From assembly GCF_024362485.1 (NCBI RefSeq), contig NZ_CP101457.1, positions 1 to 64,000 of the forward strand: a stretch of DNA of 64,000 nucleotides, written 5' to 3'. Origin of the DNA: Natronobeatus ordinarius. Its GTDB lineage: Archaea; Halobacteriota; Halobacteria; Halobacteriales; Natrialbaceae. Positions 1 through 9,731 of the stretch are shown here, one piece after another. Positions within the stretch are counted from its first letter, which is position 1. Each line of letters begins with the position of its first letter. The notes beneath the pieces are model-generated. The model was not told where the DNA came from. It was given only the letters and a program-made list of their open reading frames with translations, and searched no databases. The position numbers and the translations under genes are program-made.

Positions 1-2
1 AC

Positions 3-737
3 GAGGAGAACGAGGTCATTGATAGCGATCAGTTCGATGTGGAGCGCGCCCGTGCAAGTGAGGACACGCGCGAGGCACTCGCCTGGCTGCTGGCGAGCCG
101 ACTCAACACCATCACGGCGACGAACATGATCGCCCATGGGGTCGACGTCAATCGATTCAATATGATGACGTTCTTCGGGATGCCTCGTGGGACTGCTGAA
201 TACATCCAGGCAAGTTCCCGTGCAGGACGGTCCCGTCCTGGCCTCGTGTTCAACGTTGCACATCCCATCCGGGAGCGTGACCTGAGTCACTACCACTTCT
301 TCGAGAAGTACCACGCCTTCCTCGATCGGCTGGTCGAGCCCGTTCCGATCAACCGCTGGGCGAAAAACAGCGTCAAACAGACCCATCCGGGTCTATTCAT
401 GGGGCTGCTGCTCAACCACTATATGTACCGCGAGGGCGCCGGGAACCTCTACTTCGGTGATAACGCCGAGGAATTCGCTAACTCCGTCGACGAAAAAGAG
501 CTCCGCCAGCAGATGCTGGGAATGTTCGGTGATCCTGACGACCACGAGGAGTTCCAGGGCGATATCGAGGATCTTACGAAAGAGGCTCTCTCACAGCTCC
601 GGCTCGACGACGACCAGTGGACGAGCGGCCGCATCAAGCGCTCGCCGATGCGCAGCCTTCGGGACGTCGACGAGCAGCTCCAAATCCGGTCTGAGTACCG
701 CTACCGAGAAATCTTCGAAACCATGGACAACCGGTGA
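3..737 (+). CDS. drmA: DISARM helicase DrmA, C-terminal part (cut by window edge)
   Basis: The reading frame is open to the window edge, so only the last ~245 residues are seen. They hold the end of an SF2 helicase second RecA domain: motif V-like TNMIAHGVDVNRF, then motif VI-like EYIQASSRAGRSRPG. A helical C-terminal tail rich in Asp and Glu follows. It ends 6 bp before the DUF1998 gene, which is the drmA-drmB order of DISARM. In DISARM, DrmA and DrmB form a complex that binds and remodels incoming DNA. The family call rests on motifs V/VI plus gene order; motifs I-IV lie outside the window. A DUF1998-partner helicase of another system is the only real alternative. Confidence 0.85.
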   Translation, partial: EENEVIDSDQFDVERARASEDTREALAWLLASRLNTITATNMIAHGVDVNRFNMMTFFGMPRGTAEYIQASSRAGRSRPGLVFNVAHPIRERDLSHYHFFEKYHAFLDRLVEPVPINRWAKNSVKQTHPGLFMGLLLNHYMYREGAGNLYFGDNAEEFANSVDEKELRQQMLGMFGDPDDHEEFQGDIEDLTKEALSQLRLDDDQWTSGRIKRSPMRSLRDVDEQLQIRSEYRYREIFETMDNR

Positions 738-743
738 TCAACA

Positions 744-2705
744 ATGAGCATGCAACGTAGCCGCCACCAGATCCTGTATCAGTTCCTTCCCGGGAACACG
801 TTCGACTACAGCGACAAGCGCGGCATATGGCAGGTGAACCGCCTCGAAACCACTGACGCAAGCGGCCAGGTCGACCGGGAGTACATCGTCGAGCGTGTGT
901 TCGCCAGGGCGAAGAACTGGGACGGCGGTGAGCAGGGGTTCACGTCGAACCGACCCGCCCACTACGACTTTGCCGAGCCCAAGGAGGTTCGTGCCCGTCC
1001 GTTCCCGACGACTTTCTACTGCACGAGCTGCCAGAAGGTTCACGGGTACTACTCCGCGGATGACCTCAAGGGGAAAAACCAGGCGCTGAAGTGCCAGAAA
1101 TCGGGCTGCAACGGAGACCTGAAGCAGTTCCAGTTCGCCAGCGTCCACAGCTGTGGGGAGATCAGGCGGCTGTACCCCCAGAAGTGTCCCGAGCATGGCG
1201 ACCAACATATCGTCCTCGACACACAGGATAGCCAGCGTGCCCAGAACTTCAAATGGCGCTGTGACATCTGTGGGTGGGACACTCGGGTGAGCTACTATCA
1301 GAACTGTGGCTGTGACTACGTCCCGCCGGCCTACGAGCATGATCCGGACGAGGACAAGATGTACACCACCGTCCATCGTGCAGGCTCAACGTACTACCCG
1401 CACTACCTGACGACGGTGAACCTGCACACCTCGGGAATTGGGCACCTCCGCGGAAGCGAGGACGGGTCACGTAAGGCACTCGCCAAGCACCTCGGGCTCT
1501 CTGATTCCCCACTGCAGGCCGTCGACATGAACGAAGGGATTGAGGGAGTCGAAATAGATGATGACCGGAAGATCGAAGTCTACCAGACCGAACCCGAGGT
1601 CGAGTCGCTGGCCAAGGCCGAAGAGTGGCTCCGCGAGCACGGCGAGATTGACAGCCAGACTGTCGGTGAAGCCATCGCAGACCTGATCGACCTTAACGCG
1701 GGCGAGGACGCTGAGGAGATGACCGACGCCGGCGACGAACTCCTCCAGTACGTGCTCAGTCTCGAGGAACTCACCGCCCACACAATCGACGAGCTGGAGG
1801 GCGACGCTCGCAACGAGGGGTTCCCACAGAAGGCCGATAAGATCTCAACCTACTCCAACGATATCGAGCGTCTCGGGTTGAGGGAAGTTCGCGTTATCGA
1901 GGATTTCCCTGTTCAGACGTTCGTCTACGGGTACACGCGTGGTAGCCGTGAGGAGGATGAAGCTCGACTGAACGCCTTCTCCCAGAACGCAAGCAGCGGC
2001 GACGGGACCCCGATCTTCGTCGATACCTCAGAAACCGAGGCGACACAGTTCGACCTCGATCCAGCCGCGGTGTTACTCTGGCTGGCTGTCAACATCCCAG
2101 GAACCAGTGACGAAGACGAAGTTCGGGGGAACATCACGCTTCCTACACTCCCAGAGAACCCGGAGGAGGCCGACATCGATCGAGCACGGGCGGCTATCAA
2201 AGAGCTCTCGGAAGCTGAACAGTGGGCGTTCCTGCTAAATCATCTCGACCCCGTCGACCAGTACGGCCGATTCGAGACCACCACTGATGACACCGTCGAG
2301 GGTCAGGTGACAAAGTACGTCTTCGAGATGCTTCACACGCTCTCACACATCCTGCTGAAGCAGGCGAGTACCATCAGCGGGTTCGACCGGACGAACCTGA
2401 GCGAGTTCCTCTTCCCGCGTGCGCTGTCCGTGGTGATATACACCAACAACCGGGAGGATTTCAACATCGGTGGAATGACCACCATGGTCGAACAGCAACT
2501 GGACGATCTCCTGGGCCAGGCGAAAGCCCACGGGAACGAGTGCATGATGGACCCAGTCTGCTCACAGCGTGACGGAGCCTGTCTATCCTGTCTCCACGTG
2601 AGCGAGATCAGCTGTTCGTACTTCAACCAGGTCCTCTGTCGGGACTACCTGTTCGGGAGCAGACCCAACACGGACCGATCTATCGAGGGGTTCTGGCGAC
2701 TGTAA
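744..2705 (+). CDS. drmB: DISARM protein DrmB (DUF1998)
   Basis: A 653-residue protein lying 6 bp after drmA and 24 bp before drmC, so clearly one transcript. Cysteine pairs near residues 92-180 (CTSC, CQKSGC, CDICGW, NCGC) suggest zinc ribbons. The C-terminal third is the DUF1998 module, with HTLSHILLKQAS and a late cysteine cluster (CMMDPVC, CLSC, C.YFN..LC) that probably holds zinc. DrmB is a core DISARM subunit acting with DrmA. An acidic linker of ~150 residues (from about residue 250) splits the two cysteine-rich parts. DUF1998 also occurs fused to MrfA-type helicases, as in the helicase at 30190; here it is free-standing, as expected for DrmB. Confidence 0.9.
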   Translation: MSMQRSRHQILYQFLPGNTFDYSDKRGIWQVNRLETTDASGQVDREYIVERVFARAKNWDGGEQGFTSNRPAHYDFAEPKEVRARPFPTTFYCTSCQKVHGYYSADDLKGKNQALKCQKSGCNGDLKQFQFASVHSCGEIRRLYPQKCPEHGDQHIVLDTQDSQRAQNFKWRCDICGWDTRVSYYQNCGCDYVPPAYEHDPDEDKMYTTVHRAGSTYYPHYLTTVNLHTSGIGHLRGSEDGSRKALAKHLGLSDSPLQAVDMNEGIEGVEIDDDRKIEVYQTEPEVESLAKAEEWLREHGEIDSQTVGEAIADLIDLNAGEDAEEMTDAGDELLQYVLSLEELTAHTIDELEGDARNEGFPQKADKISTYSNDIERLGLREVRVIEDFPVQTFVYGYTRGSREEDEARLNAFSQNASSGDGTPIFVDTSETEATQFDLDPAAVLLWLAVNIPGTSDEDEVRGNITLPTLPENPEEADIDRARAAIKELSEAEQWAFLLNHLDPVDQYGRFETTTDDTVEGQVTKYVFEMLHTLSHILLKQASTISGFDRTNLSEFLFPRALSVVIYTNNREDFNIGGMTTMVEQQLDDLLGQAKAHGNECMMDPVCSQRDGACLSCLHVSEISCSYFNQVLCRDYLFGSRPNTDRSIEGFWRL

Positions 2706-2729
2706 CAATCCCGCATCTCGTTTCAACCT

Positions 2730-3659
2730 ATGTCCAGCCAACACCCAACCATTGATCGGACGCTGGCAATCGCCGATATTGCGGAGCATGATGAGACACT
2801 TCTGGACGAACTGGAGGGTCTCCTCCTCGTCGCTGCGGGCCGAGGTGAGCGTCTCTCTCCTGCTGCTGTTGCCCGCGATACGAGACTGAGCCGGGAAGGG
2901 GCAACCGACCTCTTCCGCCAGTTTCTGCAGTGCGATGTTGTCCAGCGAGAGTCTTACGGAACGGACCTGGTGGAGACCCGTTTTAGGGTCGACGCCACAC
3001 GAACCCGCCAGGTACTCGAGCATGCTCGTGAGTCGATTCGCATACTGGCGGCCCATCAAGAACGAGTCCCGACGACAACGGTAACGCCACTGATCACATT
3101 CCCCGACGATCCTGCATTCAGCGCCACGACTGCCGCTTCGTTCGGGATGGATGGACTGCTCTCGACGCTGGCCAGCAAGATCAAACGCTGTGACAGCGAG
3201 ATTATCCTGCTCTCCCCGTTTTTCGAGGGAGAAGGCTTCGGTCGTCTCGCCGACGTACTCCTCGATGCACTCGAACGGGGGGTCGAACTGACGATTGTCA
3301 CGCGCTATCTGTCGGATACAGACTCGCACAACTACCACGTCATCCAGTCGTTCATGGACCGCGTTGCGGAGCAGGAGGTCGCTTCACGCGTCTCGCTCGT
3401 CGACTATACGGTCTGGGACGATAGCATCCCGATGGAGAAGCGAACGCAAGATGGGGAGAACCCGCGGTTTACCCTCCACGCAAAGGTCATGCTGTTCGAC
3501 TCCCAAGCTGCGTATGTTGGAAGCGCTAACGTCACCGATTATGGGTTCGATCGGTACCTCGAACTCGGCGTGCTTCTCGAAGGTGCGAAGGTCACACCCT
3601 TCCGAGAGCTCTGTACCTTCCTCCTTGACTCCTCAGGTGCGGTTCGTGTCGATATCTGA
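2730..3659 (+). CDS. drmC: DISARM phospholipase D-like protein DrmC
   Basis: A 309-residue protein. The N-terminal ~110 residues look like a winged-helix region (LSPAAVARDTRLSREGATDL). The rest is a PLD-fold domain with one clear HKD motif, HAKVMLFDSQAAYVGSANVT (HxKx4D followed by GSAN), near residues 248-267. PLD nucleases usually need two such motifs, so either a dimer forms one site or the second motif is degenerate. It is the third gene of the drmA-drmB-drmC run. In published work on DISARM, DrmC was the least essential subunit. No membrane segment is visible; it probably acts in the cytoplasm on nucleic acid. Confidence 0.88.
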   Translation: MSSQHPTIDRTLAIADIAEHDETLLDELEGLLLVAAGRGERLSPAAVARDTRLSREGATDLFRQFLQCDVVQRESYGTDLVETRFRVDATRTRQVLEHARESIRILAAHQERVPTTTVTPLITFPDDPAFSATTAASFGMDGLLSTLASKIKRCDSEIILLSPFFEGEGFGRLADVLLDALERGVELTIVTRYLSDTDSHNYHVIQSFMDRVAEQEVASRVSLVDYTVWDDSIPMEKRTQDGENPRFTLHAKVMLFDSQAAYVGSANVTDYGFDRYLELGVLLEGAKVTPFRELCTFLLDSSGAVRVDI

Positions 3660-3822
3660 GTGGGTCACTTTCTCCGGTCAAGCATCAGACGATATCGTCG
3701 TGAAGACGACATCCGATCGCGGGATGGCATCGTGTTTCACGGTCGTTGAAAAGTATTAACTGTTTGCAAGATAGCGACTACGCTATAGCTTCGCTGTCGT
3801 ACCCATCCCTTTAGCCACCAAA
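3660..3822 (+). promoter_or_regulatory. Intergenic promoter region before drmMI
   Basis: A 163-bp gap in an otherwise tight operon. It holds an A/T-rich block (AAAAGTATTAAC near 3750) that could be a TATA element, followed by the small inverted repeat ATAGCG-ACTA-CGCTAT. This suggests that the methylase can be transcribed separately from drmABC, as would suit a system that must methylate before it restricts. No start site can be fixed by eye. Confidence 0.4.
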
Positions 3823-6800
3823 ATGACGGACTCCAGCACATACCGGACGAACCGCGACCTGTTCTCAAACCATTACCTGGACGACCATCTCCGAGACACG
3901 GAGCCCTGGAACGAGGTTCCAGACGCCGATGTTGAGGCGGCCTACGAGGAGATCACCGATCTCTGGACAGAAAAACAGGAACGTGTCGACGACTACAACG
4001 AGGCACAGTTAGAGAGGAACTTCATCCGGCCAATCTTCGACATCCTCGGTATCCCGTTCGAAATCGAGGAGACGGTCATGCGAAACGCTCGGCGACCCGA
4101 CTACGGATTCTTCCCAAGCGAGGAAGCAGCCGACGCTGCATTCGATCGCGAGAATTTCTACGAGGAAGCGACCGCCGTCGCCGACGCAAAGCGATGGGGA
4201 CGAAAGCTCGACACACGTGGGGAGGAAAAACGTGACTTCGAGAACCCGAGCTATCAGATCCACCGCTATCTCCAAGAGACGCCAGCCCAGTGGGCGGTCC
4301 TCACGAACGGCGAAAAGTGGCGGATCTACTACGGGCCAACGAGTCACCGACTGGACTCCTACTACGAGATCGACCTTCCTGAACTCCTCGACATCGTCGA
4401 TAGTGAGAGTGATTTTGAAGCGTTCAAAGAGTTCTACCTGTTCTTCCGCCAAGAAGCGTTCCTCCCCGATCACACCGGCGACTGCTTCCTTGACGACGTA
4501 TACGACGAGTCGAGCATCTTCGCCGAGGAACTGGGTGAGGACCTCCAGGAAAACATCTATGAGGCGATTCGCGTGCTCGCAGAGGGGTTCCTCGACACGA
4601 ACGACGACCTCGATGAGGGCGATCTCGAGCTGATCCACGACAGTTCACTCATCTACCTTTACCGGCTCATCTTCGTCCTTTACGCCGAAAGCGAGGGACG
4701 GAACCTGCTCCCCACGGACAACGAGATCTACAGCGGGAGTTACAGTCTGAACGAACTGAAACAGACGGTCGTCGAGAACCGTGACGCGACCCAGCAGCAC
4801 TACCAGACCTGGCAGACGGACCTCTGGGACCAGCTTGAGGAGCTCTTCATCCTGATCGACGAGGGTAGCCAGGGGCAGGGTATTCCAAAGGAGGACCTCT
4901 ACATTCCCGCGTACAACGGTGGGCTATTCAGGTCGGACCCAGACGACAGTGACAGCGTCGAGGCGCAATTCCTCTCAAATCATGAAGTCGGCGACGCGTA
5001 TCTCGCGGAAGTCATCGAACTTCTCACCCGTCACGAAGCCGACGAAGGGAAGGGGAAGGTGTTCGTCGATTACTCCTCGCTGGACGAGCGAAACCTTGGT
5101 TCCATTTACGAGGGACTGCTAGAGTACAAACTCGACGTGGCCGACGAGCCGTTGACCGTCGACGACGGTGAGTACACCCCCGCCGGGGAGGGCGATGACA
5201 TCACCATCGAGGCGGGAGAAGTGTATCTTCGAACCGACGACGGGGAGCGCAAGGCCACAGGATCGTACTATACACCCGAGTACGTCGTCGAGTACATCGT
5301 CGACGAGACGCTCGGGCCGCTGGTCGACGAGATACGCGCGGACCTCATGTCCCAGAGTGCGGACACGACTCATAGCCGAGAAGGTGGATTTGCCGACGAG
5401 TTCGCCGAACGGATTTTCGACCTCACTGTGTTGGACCCCGCGATGGGAAGTGGGCATTTCCCGGTCAACGCGGTGGACTACCTCGCCCGAAAGATCATCG
5501 ACGCCCAGGAGAAGCAGGACCGGCAGGCGATTGACTCCGAGGACGCCGAGGTGCGAGCACCGACGACGAAGGAGGGCGAACTACGGGACATCAACTGGGC
5601 CCGACGCAAAGTTGCTCAGCGCTGTATCTACGGCGTCGACGTCAATCCGCTCGCAACCGAGCTAGCAAAGGTCTCTCTCTGGCTGCGGACGCTCGCGGCC
5701 GAGCAACCGCTTGCGTTCCTGGACCACCACCTCAAGACCGGAAACTCGCTCGTCGGGAGTGACATCGAGGATGTGCTGTCCAACGGCGACGGTGCCAAGA
5801 CTGAAGACGGCCAGCTAACACTCCAGCAGTCGCTCGACCACACGCGCAAGCGTGCGATGGAGCACGTCACCGACCGCTTCCAGGACTTGCTCAACATTGA
5901 CAACGAGACGCTGGAGGATGCAAAGGAGATGGAAGCGGTCTACGACGACGTGCGTGACGACCCCCTGTACCAGAAGCTCCTTGCGATGGCTAACGTCCAC
6001 ACCGCTGACGCGTTCGGGCTTGATATACCCAGTGACGCCGACGAGCGAATGGCCCGCGCGCTCCACAGTGACACGTGGGAGAACATCGAAGAACAGGACT
6101 GGTTCAAGAGCGCGCAGGCGATGGCCGAGGAGGAACGCTTCTTCCACTGGGAACTGGAGTTCCCGATGGCGTTCTACGATCAGGATGGAGAGCGGAAAGC
6201 GGATGCCGGGTTTGATGCGGTTATTGGGAATCCACCATATGTGAACTCGAAATATCTTGCCAGCTCAGAGAAGAGCTACTTGGAGAACCGATATACCTCT
6301 ACTACTGGTCGATGGGATATTTACTTGCCATTTACAGAATTGGCGGTGGAAATCTCGACAGGGGTTGTCTCTTTCATCGAGCCTTCTATGTTCTTCAGAA
6401 GGGAATATGGTGAGGGTTTGCGTCAATTTATCACCGAGAATGCGACGGTAACTGAGATAGTTGATTTCTCTGATTTGACAATATTTTCAGGTGTCACTAA
6501 CTATGTGTCAATCTTAACACTCGACAAATCAGATATGGACGAGTTTGAGGTATTAGTTCCCAGTACGCCTCACGATTTCGCCAATTCTGAAAAAGATGAT
6601 ATTCATGGGTATTCCCTTCGAAATTCTGATCTTGGATCGGACGCTTGGCAGGTAATCCCCGCAGAGGTAGTACAAGTGATGGAGTCTTTGCCAACTGATT
6701 TCTCGAGATTAGATGAAGTCACAACGTCAATTACAGAAGGAATTCACTCTGGTCGGGATAGCGTGTTCTACGTAACTCAGGAAGTCATAGACTCGTGGGG

Positions 6801-7968
6801 GCTTGAGACTGAACTCCTCCACCCTTTGCTTAAAGGAAAGCATGTACACCGATATGAACCCTTAGAAACAGAGCTTTTCGTCATTTATCCATATGATGGC
6901 GAGAAGGTGATTTCTCCACAGGAGATGAGGGGAGAGTATCCTAACACTTGGGAATACCTCAACCACCATGAAGATGACATCAAGGGGCGGGAATATCTAA
7001 TGAACACATCCGGTTACGTTTGGTACGAACTATGGCGAAAGCGAGAGCGAGAGATTTTCTCGAATCCTAAGATTCTGCTCCCAATGATATCAGACGGGAG
7101 TAACTTCACTGTTGATCGAGGTGAGAAGGAATTTTACTTTAATACCAAGGTGAAGAGTATCCGAATGACGGATGATGCTAGTCTTCCAATCGACGATTTA
7201 TTAGGATTGCTTAACTCCAAGCTACTGGAATTTATTTATAAAGGAATTGCACCGCCTAAGGATGGAGGCTTTCGGGCATACACCACAGGTTTTCTCTCCG
7301 AACTCCAAGTCCCCGACTCAAAGGTTCCTGAAGTTGGTGAAAGTGCCAGAGAGCTGATTGAATATAGATCTGAAAAAGATAAACTTAATCTCTCATTGGT
7401 TGACTACCTCGGTAACTACGAAGAGGGCCCGAACCTCCCCGATATCGGCATCTTCCAGCCCACTAACCCCGAGTATCTCGACGCCACCACCGAGGACTAC
7501 GACAAACTCCAGATCGAACGAGCTCGCACGAAGCGCGACAGATCGACAGTCACCATCGAGGCGACAGCGCGCTACAAGCCAGAGGACGAAGAAGAGTTCG
7601 AGACCGACACCTATGGTTACACGGAGACAGAGTTCTTCAAGGCGTTCACGCTCACGAACCTGAGCGAGGAGGAGGCCACGCTGGTTGAGGCATTCGTCCC
7701 TGTCGCCGTCGATGAAGAGATTGCGAACTTCTCTGATAACGCCACAAAGACAATATCTCTGCTGGACCGGCTGAAGGCGATGACGCTGCCCGACCCCGAC
7801 GATGTCAAGGACGATCTCCGGCGGTACATAGAGAACCGTGAACGCGCCGACGAACTCGACCAGAAGATTGAGAAGACAGACCAGCTCATCGACGAGATCG
7901 TCTACGACCTCTACGATCTGACCGACGAAGAAATCAAGATTGTAGAAGAAGCCGTCGCCGACGACTGA
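3823..7968 (+). CDS. drmMI: DISARM class 1 adenine methylase DrmMI, type IIG-like
   Basis: A 1,381-residue protein. Residues ~60-160 resemble a PD-(D/E)XK nuclease-like domain (RRPDYGFF, then AVADAKRWG). Residues ~480-810 are an N6-adenine methylase: GSYYTPEYVVEYI, motif I TVLDPAMGSGHF, GVDVNPLATELAK, and catalytic motif IV IGNPPY near residue 802. Residues ~810-1190 form the presumed target-recognition region, and a coiled-coil tail ends the protein. This layout is that of Eco57I-like enzymes and of DrmMI. It would mark host DNA as self. The recognition region (6,200-7,400) has visibly lower GC and different codon use from the rest, suggesting domain exchange. BREX PglX has a similar layout, but no other BREX gene is present. 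Confidence 0.87.
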   Translation: MTDSSTYRTNRDLFSNHYLDDHLRDTEPWNEVPDADVEAAYEEITDLWTEKQERVDDYNEAQLERNFIRPIFDILGIPFEIEETVMRNARRPDYGFFPSEEAADAAFDRENFYEEATAVADAKRWGRKLDTRGEEKRDFENPSYQIHRYLQETPAQWAVLTNGEKWRIYYGPTSHRLDSYYEIDLPELLDIVDSESDFEAFKEFYLFFRQEAFLPDHTGDCFLDDVYDESSIFAEELGEDLQENIYEAIRVLAEGFLDTNDDLDEGDLELIHDSSLIYLYRLIFVLYAESEGRNLLPTDNEIYSGSYSLNELKQTVVENRDATQQHYQTWQTDLWDQLEELFILIDEGSQGQGIPKEDLYIPAYNGGLFRSDPDDSDSVEAQFLSNHEVGDAYLAEVIELLTRHEADEGKGKVFVDYSSLDERNLGSIYEGLLEYKLDVADEPLTVDDGEYTPAGEGDDITIEAGEVYLRTDDGERKATGSYYTPEYVVEYIVDETLGPLVDEIRADLMSQSADTTHSREGGFADEFAERIFDLTVLDPAMGSGHFPVNAVDYLARKIIDAQEKQDRQAIDSEDAEVRAPTTKEGELRDINWARRKVAQRCIYGVDVNPLATELAKVSLWLRTLAAEQPLAFLDHHLKTGNSLVGSDIEDVLSNGDGAKTEDGQLTLQQSLDHTRKRAMEHVTDRFQDLLNIDNETLEDAKEMEAVYDDVRDDPLYQKLLAMANVHTADAFGLDIPSDADERMARALHSDTWENIEEQDWFKSAQAMAEEERFFHWELEFPMAFYDQDGERKADAGFDAVIGNPPYVNSKYLASSEKSYLENRYTSTTGRWDIYLPFTELAVEISTGVVSFIEPSMFFRREYGEGLRQFITENATVTEIVDFSDLTIFSGVTNYVSILTLDKSDMDEFEVLVPSTPHDFANSEKDDIHGYSLRNSDLGSDAWQVIPAEVVQVMESLPTDFSRLDEVTTSITEGIHSGRDSVFYVTQEVIDSWGLETELLHPLLKGKHVHRYEPLETELFVIYPYDGEKVISPQEMRGEYPNTWEYLNHHEDDIKGREYLMNTSGYVWYELWRKREREIFSNPKILLPMISDGSNFTVDRGEKEFYFNTKVKSIRMTDDASLPIDDLLGLLNSKLLEFIYKGIAPPKDGGFRAYTTGFLSELQVPDSKVPEVGESARELIEYRSEKDKLNLSLVDYLGNYEEGPNLPDIGIFQPTNPEYLDATTEDYDKLQIERARTKRDRSTVTIEATARYKPEDEEEFETDTYGYTETEFFKAFTLTNLSEEEATLVEAFVPVAVDEEIANFSDNATKTISLLDRLKAMTLPDPDDVKDDLRRYIENRERADELDQKIEKTDQLIDEIVYDLYDLTDEEIKIVEEAVADD

Positions 7969-7986
7969 CCTATATTTACCACAACA

Positions 7987-9030
7987 TTACAGCCACGACA
8001 GCCCGGCGTTCAGCTCCTCGAGGAATCCCGGTCGCACCTGAACGCCCGGCGGGAACGCGATCGACTCGCCCTCTTTCTCGGTGATCGTCTCGCGGAGGAA
8101 CGGATGTGCAGGCTCGAAAGACGGGCTCGTCCGGATCCGATACTCACTGTCGACCGTGAACAGCGCGGCGTCGAACGCCCGGTGATGGAGCGAGTTCAGC
8201 ACGAGCACGTTCCCCGAGTGCTCTGCGAGGTCGGGGTGCTGGCTCCGCGGCAGTATGTGCGCCAGGTCGAGTAGCGACTCCTCACGGATACCAGTCATCG
8301 GGCAGGCATGCCCGTACCGTTCGAACGTCTCTGTCCGGAACGCTTTACTCACCATTGTCTCGGTCGTTTCGTAGCGCCGAACCTCTCCTTCCGTATCGAG
8401 CGGCTCGCCAGTCGGCCACTGAGAGACCTCTCCTTGCCTGACCCACTGCTTCCAGACCTCGGGCGCCTGGTCGTCGTTGTTCGTCTGCGCACGCTCGTGG
8501 AGCCACGAGACAGGAACCGCTTGTGTGTTGAGAATTGAGAAGTGAAAGCGATAGTTCGGTATCTGTTCTCCCGAATCGTCCTGATAGGTGTGTACCTCAA
8601 AGTGATCCGGGACACAAAGCCCACAGAACTCGACGACGCCGCTCTCTGGCTTCCGGAACACCAGCACGGGGGGTACCTCCTCACGCCGTCCCGAGGCAGC
8701 CCTGTCGAACGCTTCCTTGATCTTCGTGTTCTGCGCCGAGTCGTCGTACCGGAGACCCCTCTTCGCGTCGCCCCAGTAACTCACGTACCCTGCGTTGACC
8801 GCCAGTGTATCTTCCCACGGATCATCGTGCTGTGAGACGCCTGCATCGTTGGAGACGAGAATTAACGCGGCGGGCATCTCTGAGCGATCTGCGCTGAGGT
8901 CGCGGATTCCACCTGTGTTTTTGATTCCACTACCCAGTGGGCCGCGGATCCACCGCAGGAACTGGTCTTCCGCGTTCCTGAAACTCCCTGTGTCCCGATA
9001 GGCTTCGCCGACGCGGAACGCTCGCTGCAT
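7987..9030 (-). CDS. HNH endonuclease, McrA-like, antisense in DISARM island
   Basis: A 347-residue protein on the opposite strand, converging on drmMI with an 18-bp gap. The C-terminal ~110 residues carry an HNH nuclease: CPMTG, then LDLAHILPRSQHPDL, NVLVLNSLHHRAFD (DLAHI..N..LH..FD). The N-terminal ~200 residues are an unknown domain that may recognise DNA or modified bases, as in McrA-type modification-dependent enzymes; that is inference. Start ATG at 9030 lies beside the divergent promoter of the next gene. HNH genes are not core DISARM members, so this is either an accessory gene or an independent type IV-like system nested in the island. Confidence 0.75.
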   Translation of the reverse strand: MQRAFRVGEAYRDTGSFRNAEDQFLRWIRGPLGSGIKNTGGIRDLSADRSEMPAALILVSNDAGVSQHDDPWEDTLAVNAGYVSYWGDAKRGLRYDDSAQNTKIKEAFDRAASGRREEVPPVLVFRKPESGVVEFCGLCVPDHFEVHTYQDDSGEQIPNYRFHFSILNTQAVPVSWLHERAQTNNDDQAPEVWKQWVRQGEVSQWPTGEPLDTEGEVRRYETTETMVSKAFRTETFERYGHACPMTGIREESLLDLAHILPRSQHPDLAEHSGNVLVLNSLHHRAFDAALFTVDSEYRIRTSPSFEPAHPFLRETITEKEGESIAFPPGVQVRPGFLEELNAGLSWL

Positions 9031-9173
9031 GCTGTCATTCTGGTCACCAGTGGTTGAAATACATTGGTCTGATTAGCAGCGAATGACCGTTCAATCGCGG
9101 TCCAGTGTCGGCCCTGACTTCTGTTTAGACAACCGATAAACATATTTATGTTCAAGTACCCACATATTCGGTA

Positions 9174-9689
9174 ATGGGTTCAGATTCGGGGAATGTCGCT
9201 GAATTTCTCAAACAATACGCCTTCGAGCCGTCTGCAGACTACACAGTAGAAAGCGCGGAGAGGGGAGTGGAAAAGCTCGAATCAGGATGCAGTGCTTTTC
9301 TCGAGAAAGTGGGCTATGATTCTGATCGAATTGAGCACCGGGTGTATCTGGACCCGGAAGGATCGTCAGATCTCGATCAGTTTGTCGCTGATTTCGTGAT
9401 CCGGCAACGAACAACCGAATCAATCCGTATCCTCGCGTGCACGTTGATGGGTGAGAGGCATGATGTTAACCATGAGAGGAACTCTGTAACCTCAATGGAC
9501 CTTGCTTCTCGGTACTTCGATTATTTCGGTACTCTCGATTACCGCTTTTTTATCATATTCACAAACTATTATCTAATCATAGCAGAGCCGGATGGGTCTC
9601 TTGATGTATACGCCTATGACCGATTGACGAAGTCAGAAGCTGAAGAAATAAGGACACAGATCAGCCCTCTTCGAGAGCACGGTGACTAA
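9174..9689 (+). CDS. Unknown 171-aa protein between HNH gene and drmD
   Basis: I do not recognise this family. The protein is acidic and soluble, with an Asp-rich N-terminus and a C-terminal stretch of aromatic beta-like sequence (DYRFFIIFTNYYLII) that suggests a small alpha/beta fold. An A/T-rich element (CATATTTATG, about 30 nt upstream) suggests a leaderless transcript starting at this ATG. It ends 42 bp before drmD and lies on the same strand, so it may be co-expressed with it. Its GC content looks lower than that of drmD. Its constant companion role in DISARM is unproven. Confidence 0.6.
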   Translation: MGSDSGNVAEFLKQYAFEPSADYTVESAERGVEKLESGCSAFLEKVGYDSDRIEHRVYLDPEGSSDLDQFVADFVIRQRTTESIRILACTLMGERHDVNHERNSVTSMDLASRYFDYFGTLDYRFFIIFTNYYLIIAEPDGSLDVYAYDRLTKSEAEEIRTQISPLREHGD

Positions 9690-9731
9690 TTTGCGGAAAG
9701 TTAAGTCCGGCCGCCACATCTTGATATATCA

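Noticed and set aside
738-1376. A 212-residue open frame antisense to drmB
   Set aside because: It overlaps drmB, whose zinc sites and operon position are clear, and its sequence has no family features. Long antisense frames are common in GC-rich haloarchaeal DNA.
3823-7968. PglX of a BREX system
   Set aside because: The domain layout is similar, but BrxC, PglZ, BrxB and BrxL are absent, while drmA, drmB and drmC lie directly upstream.
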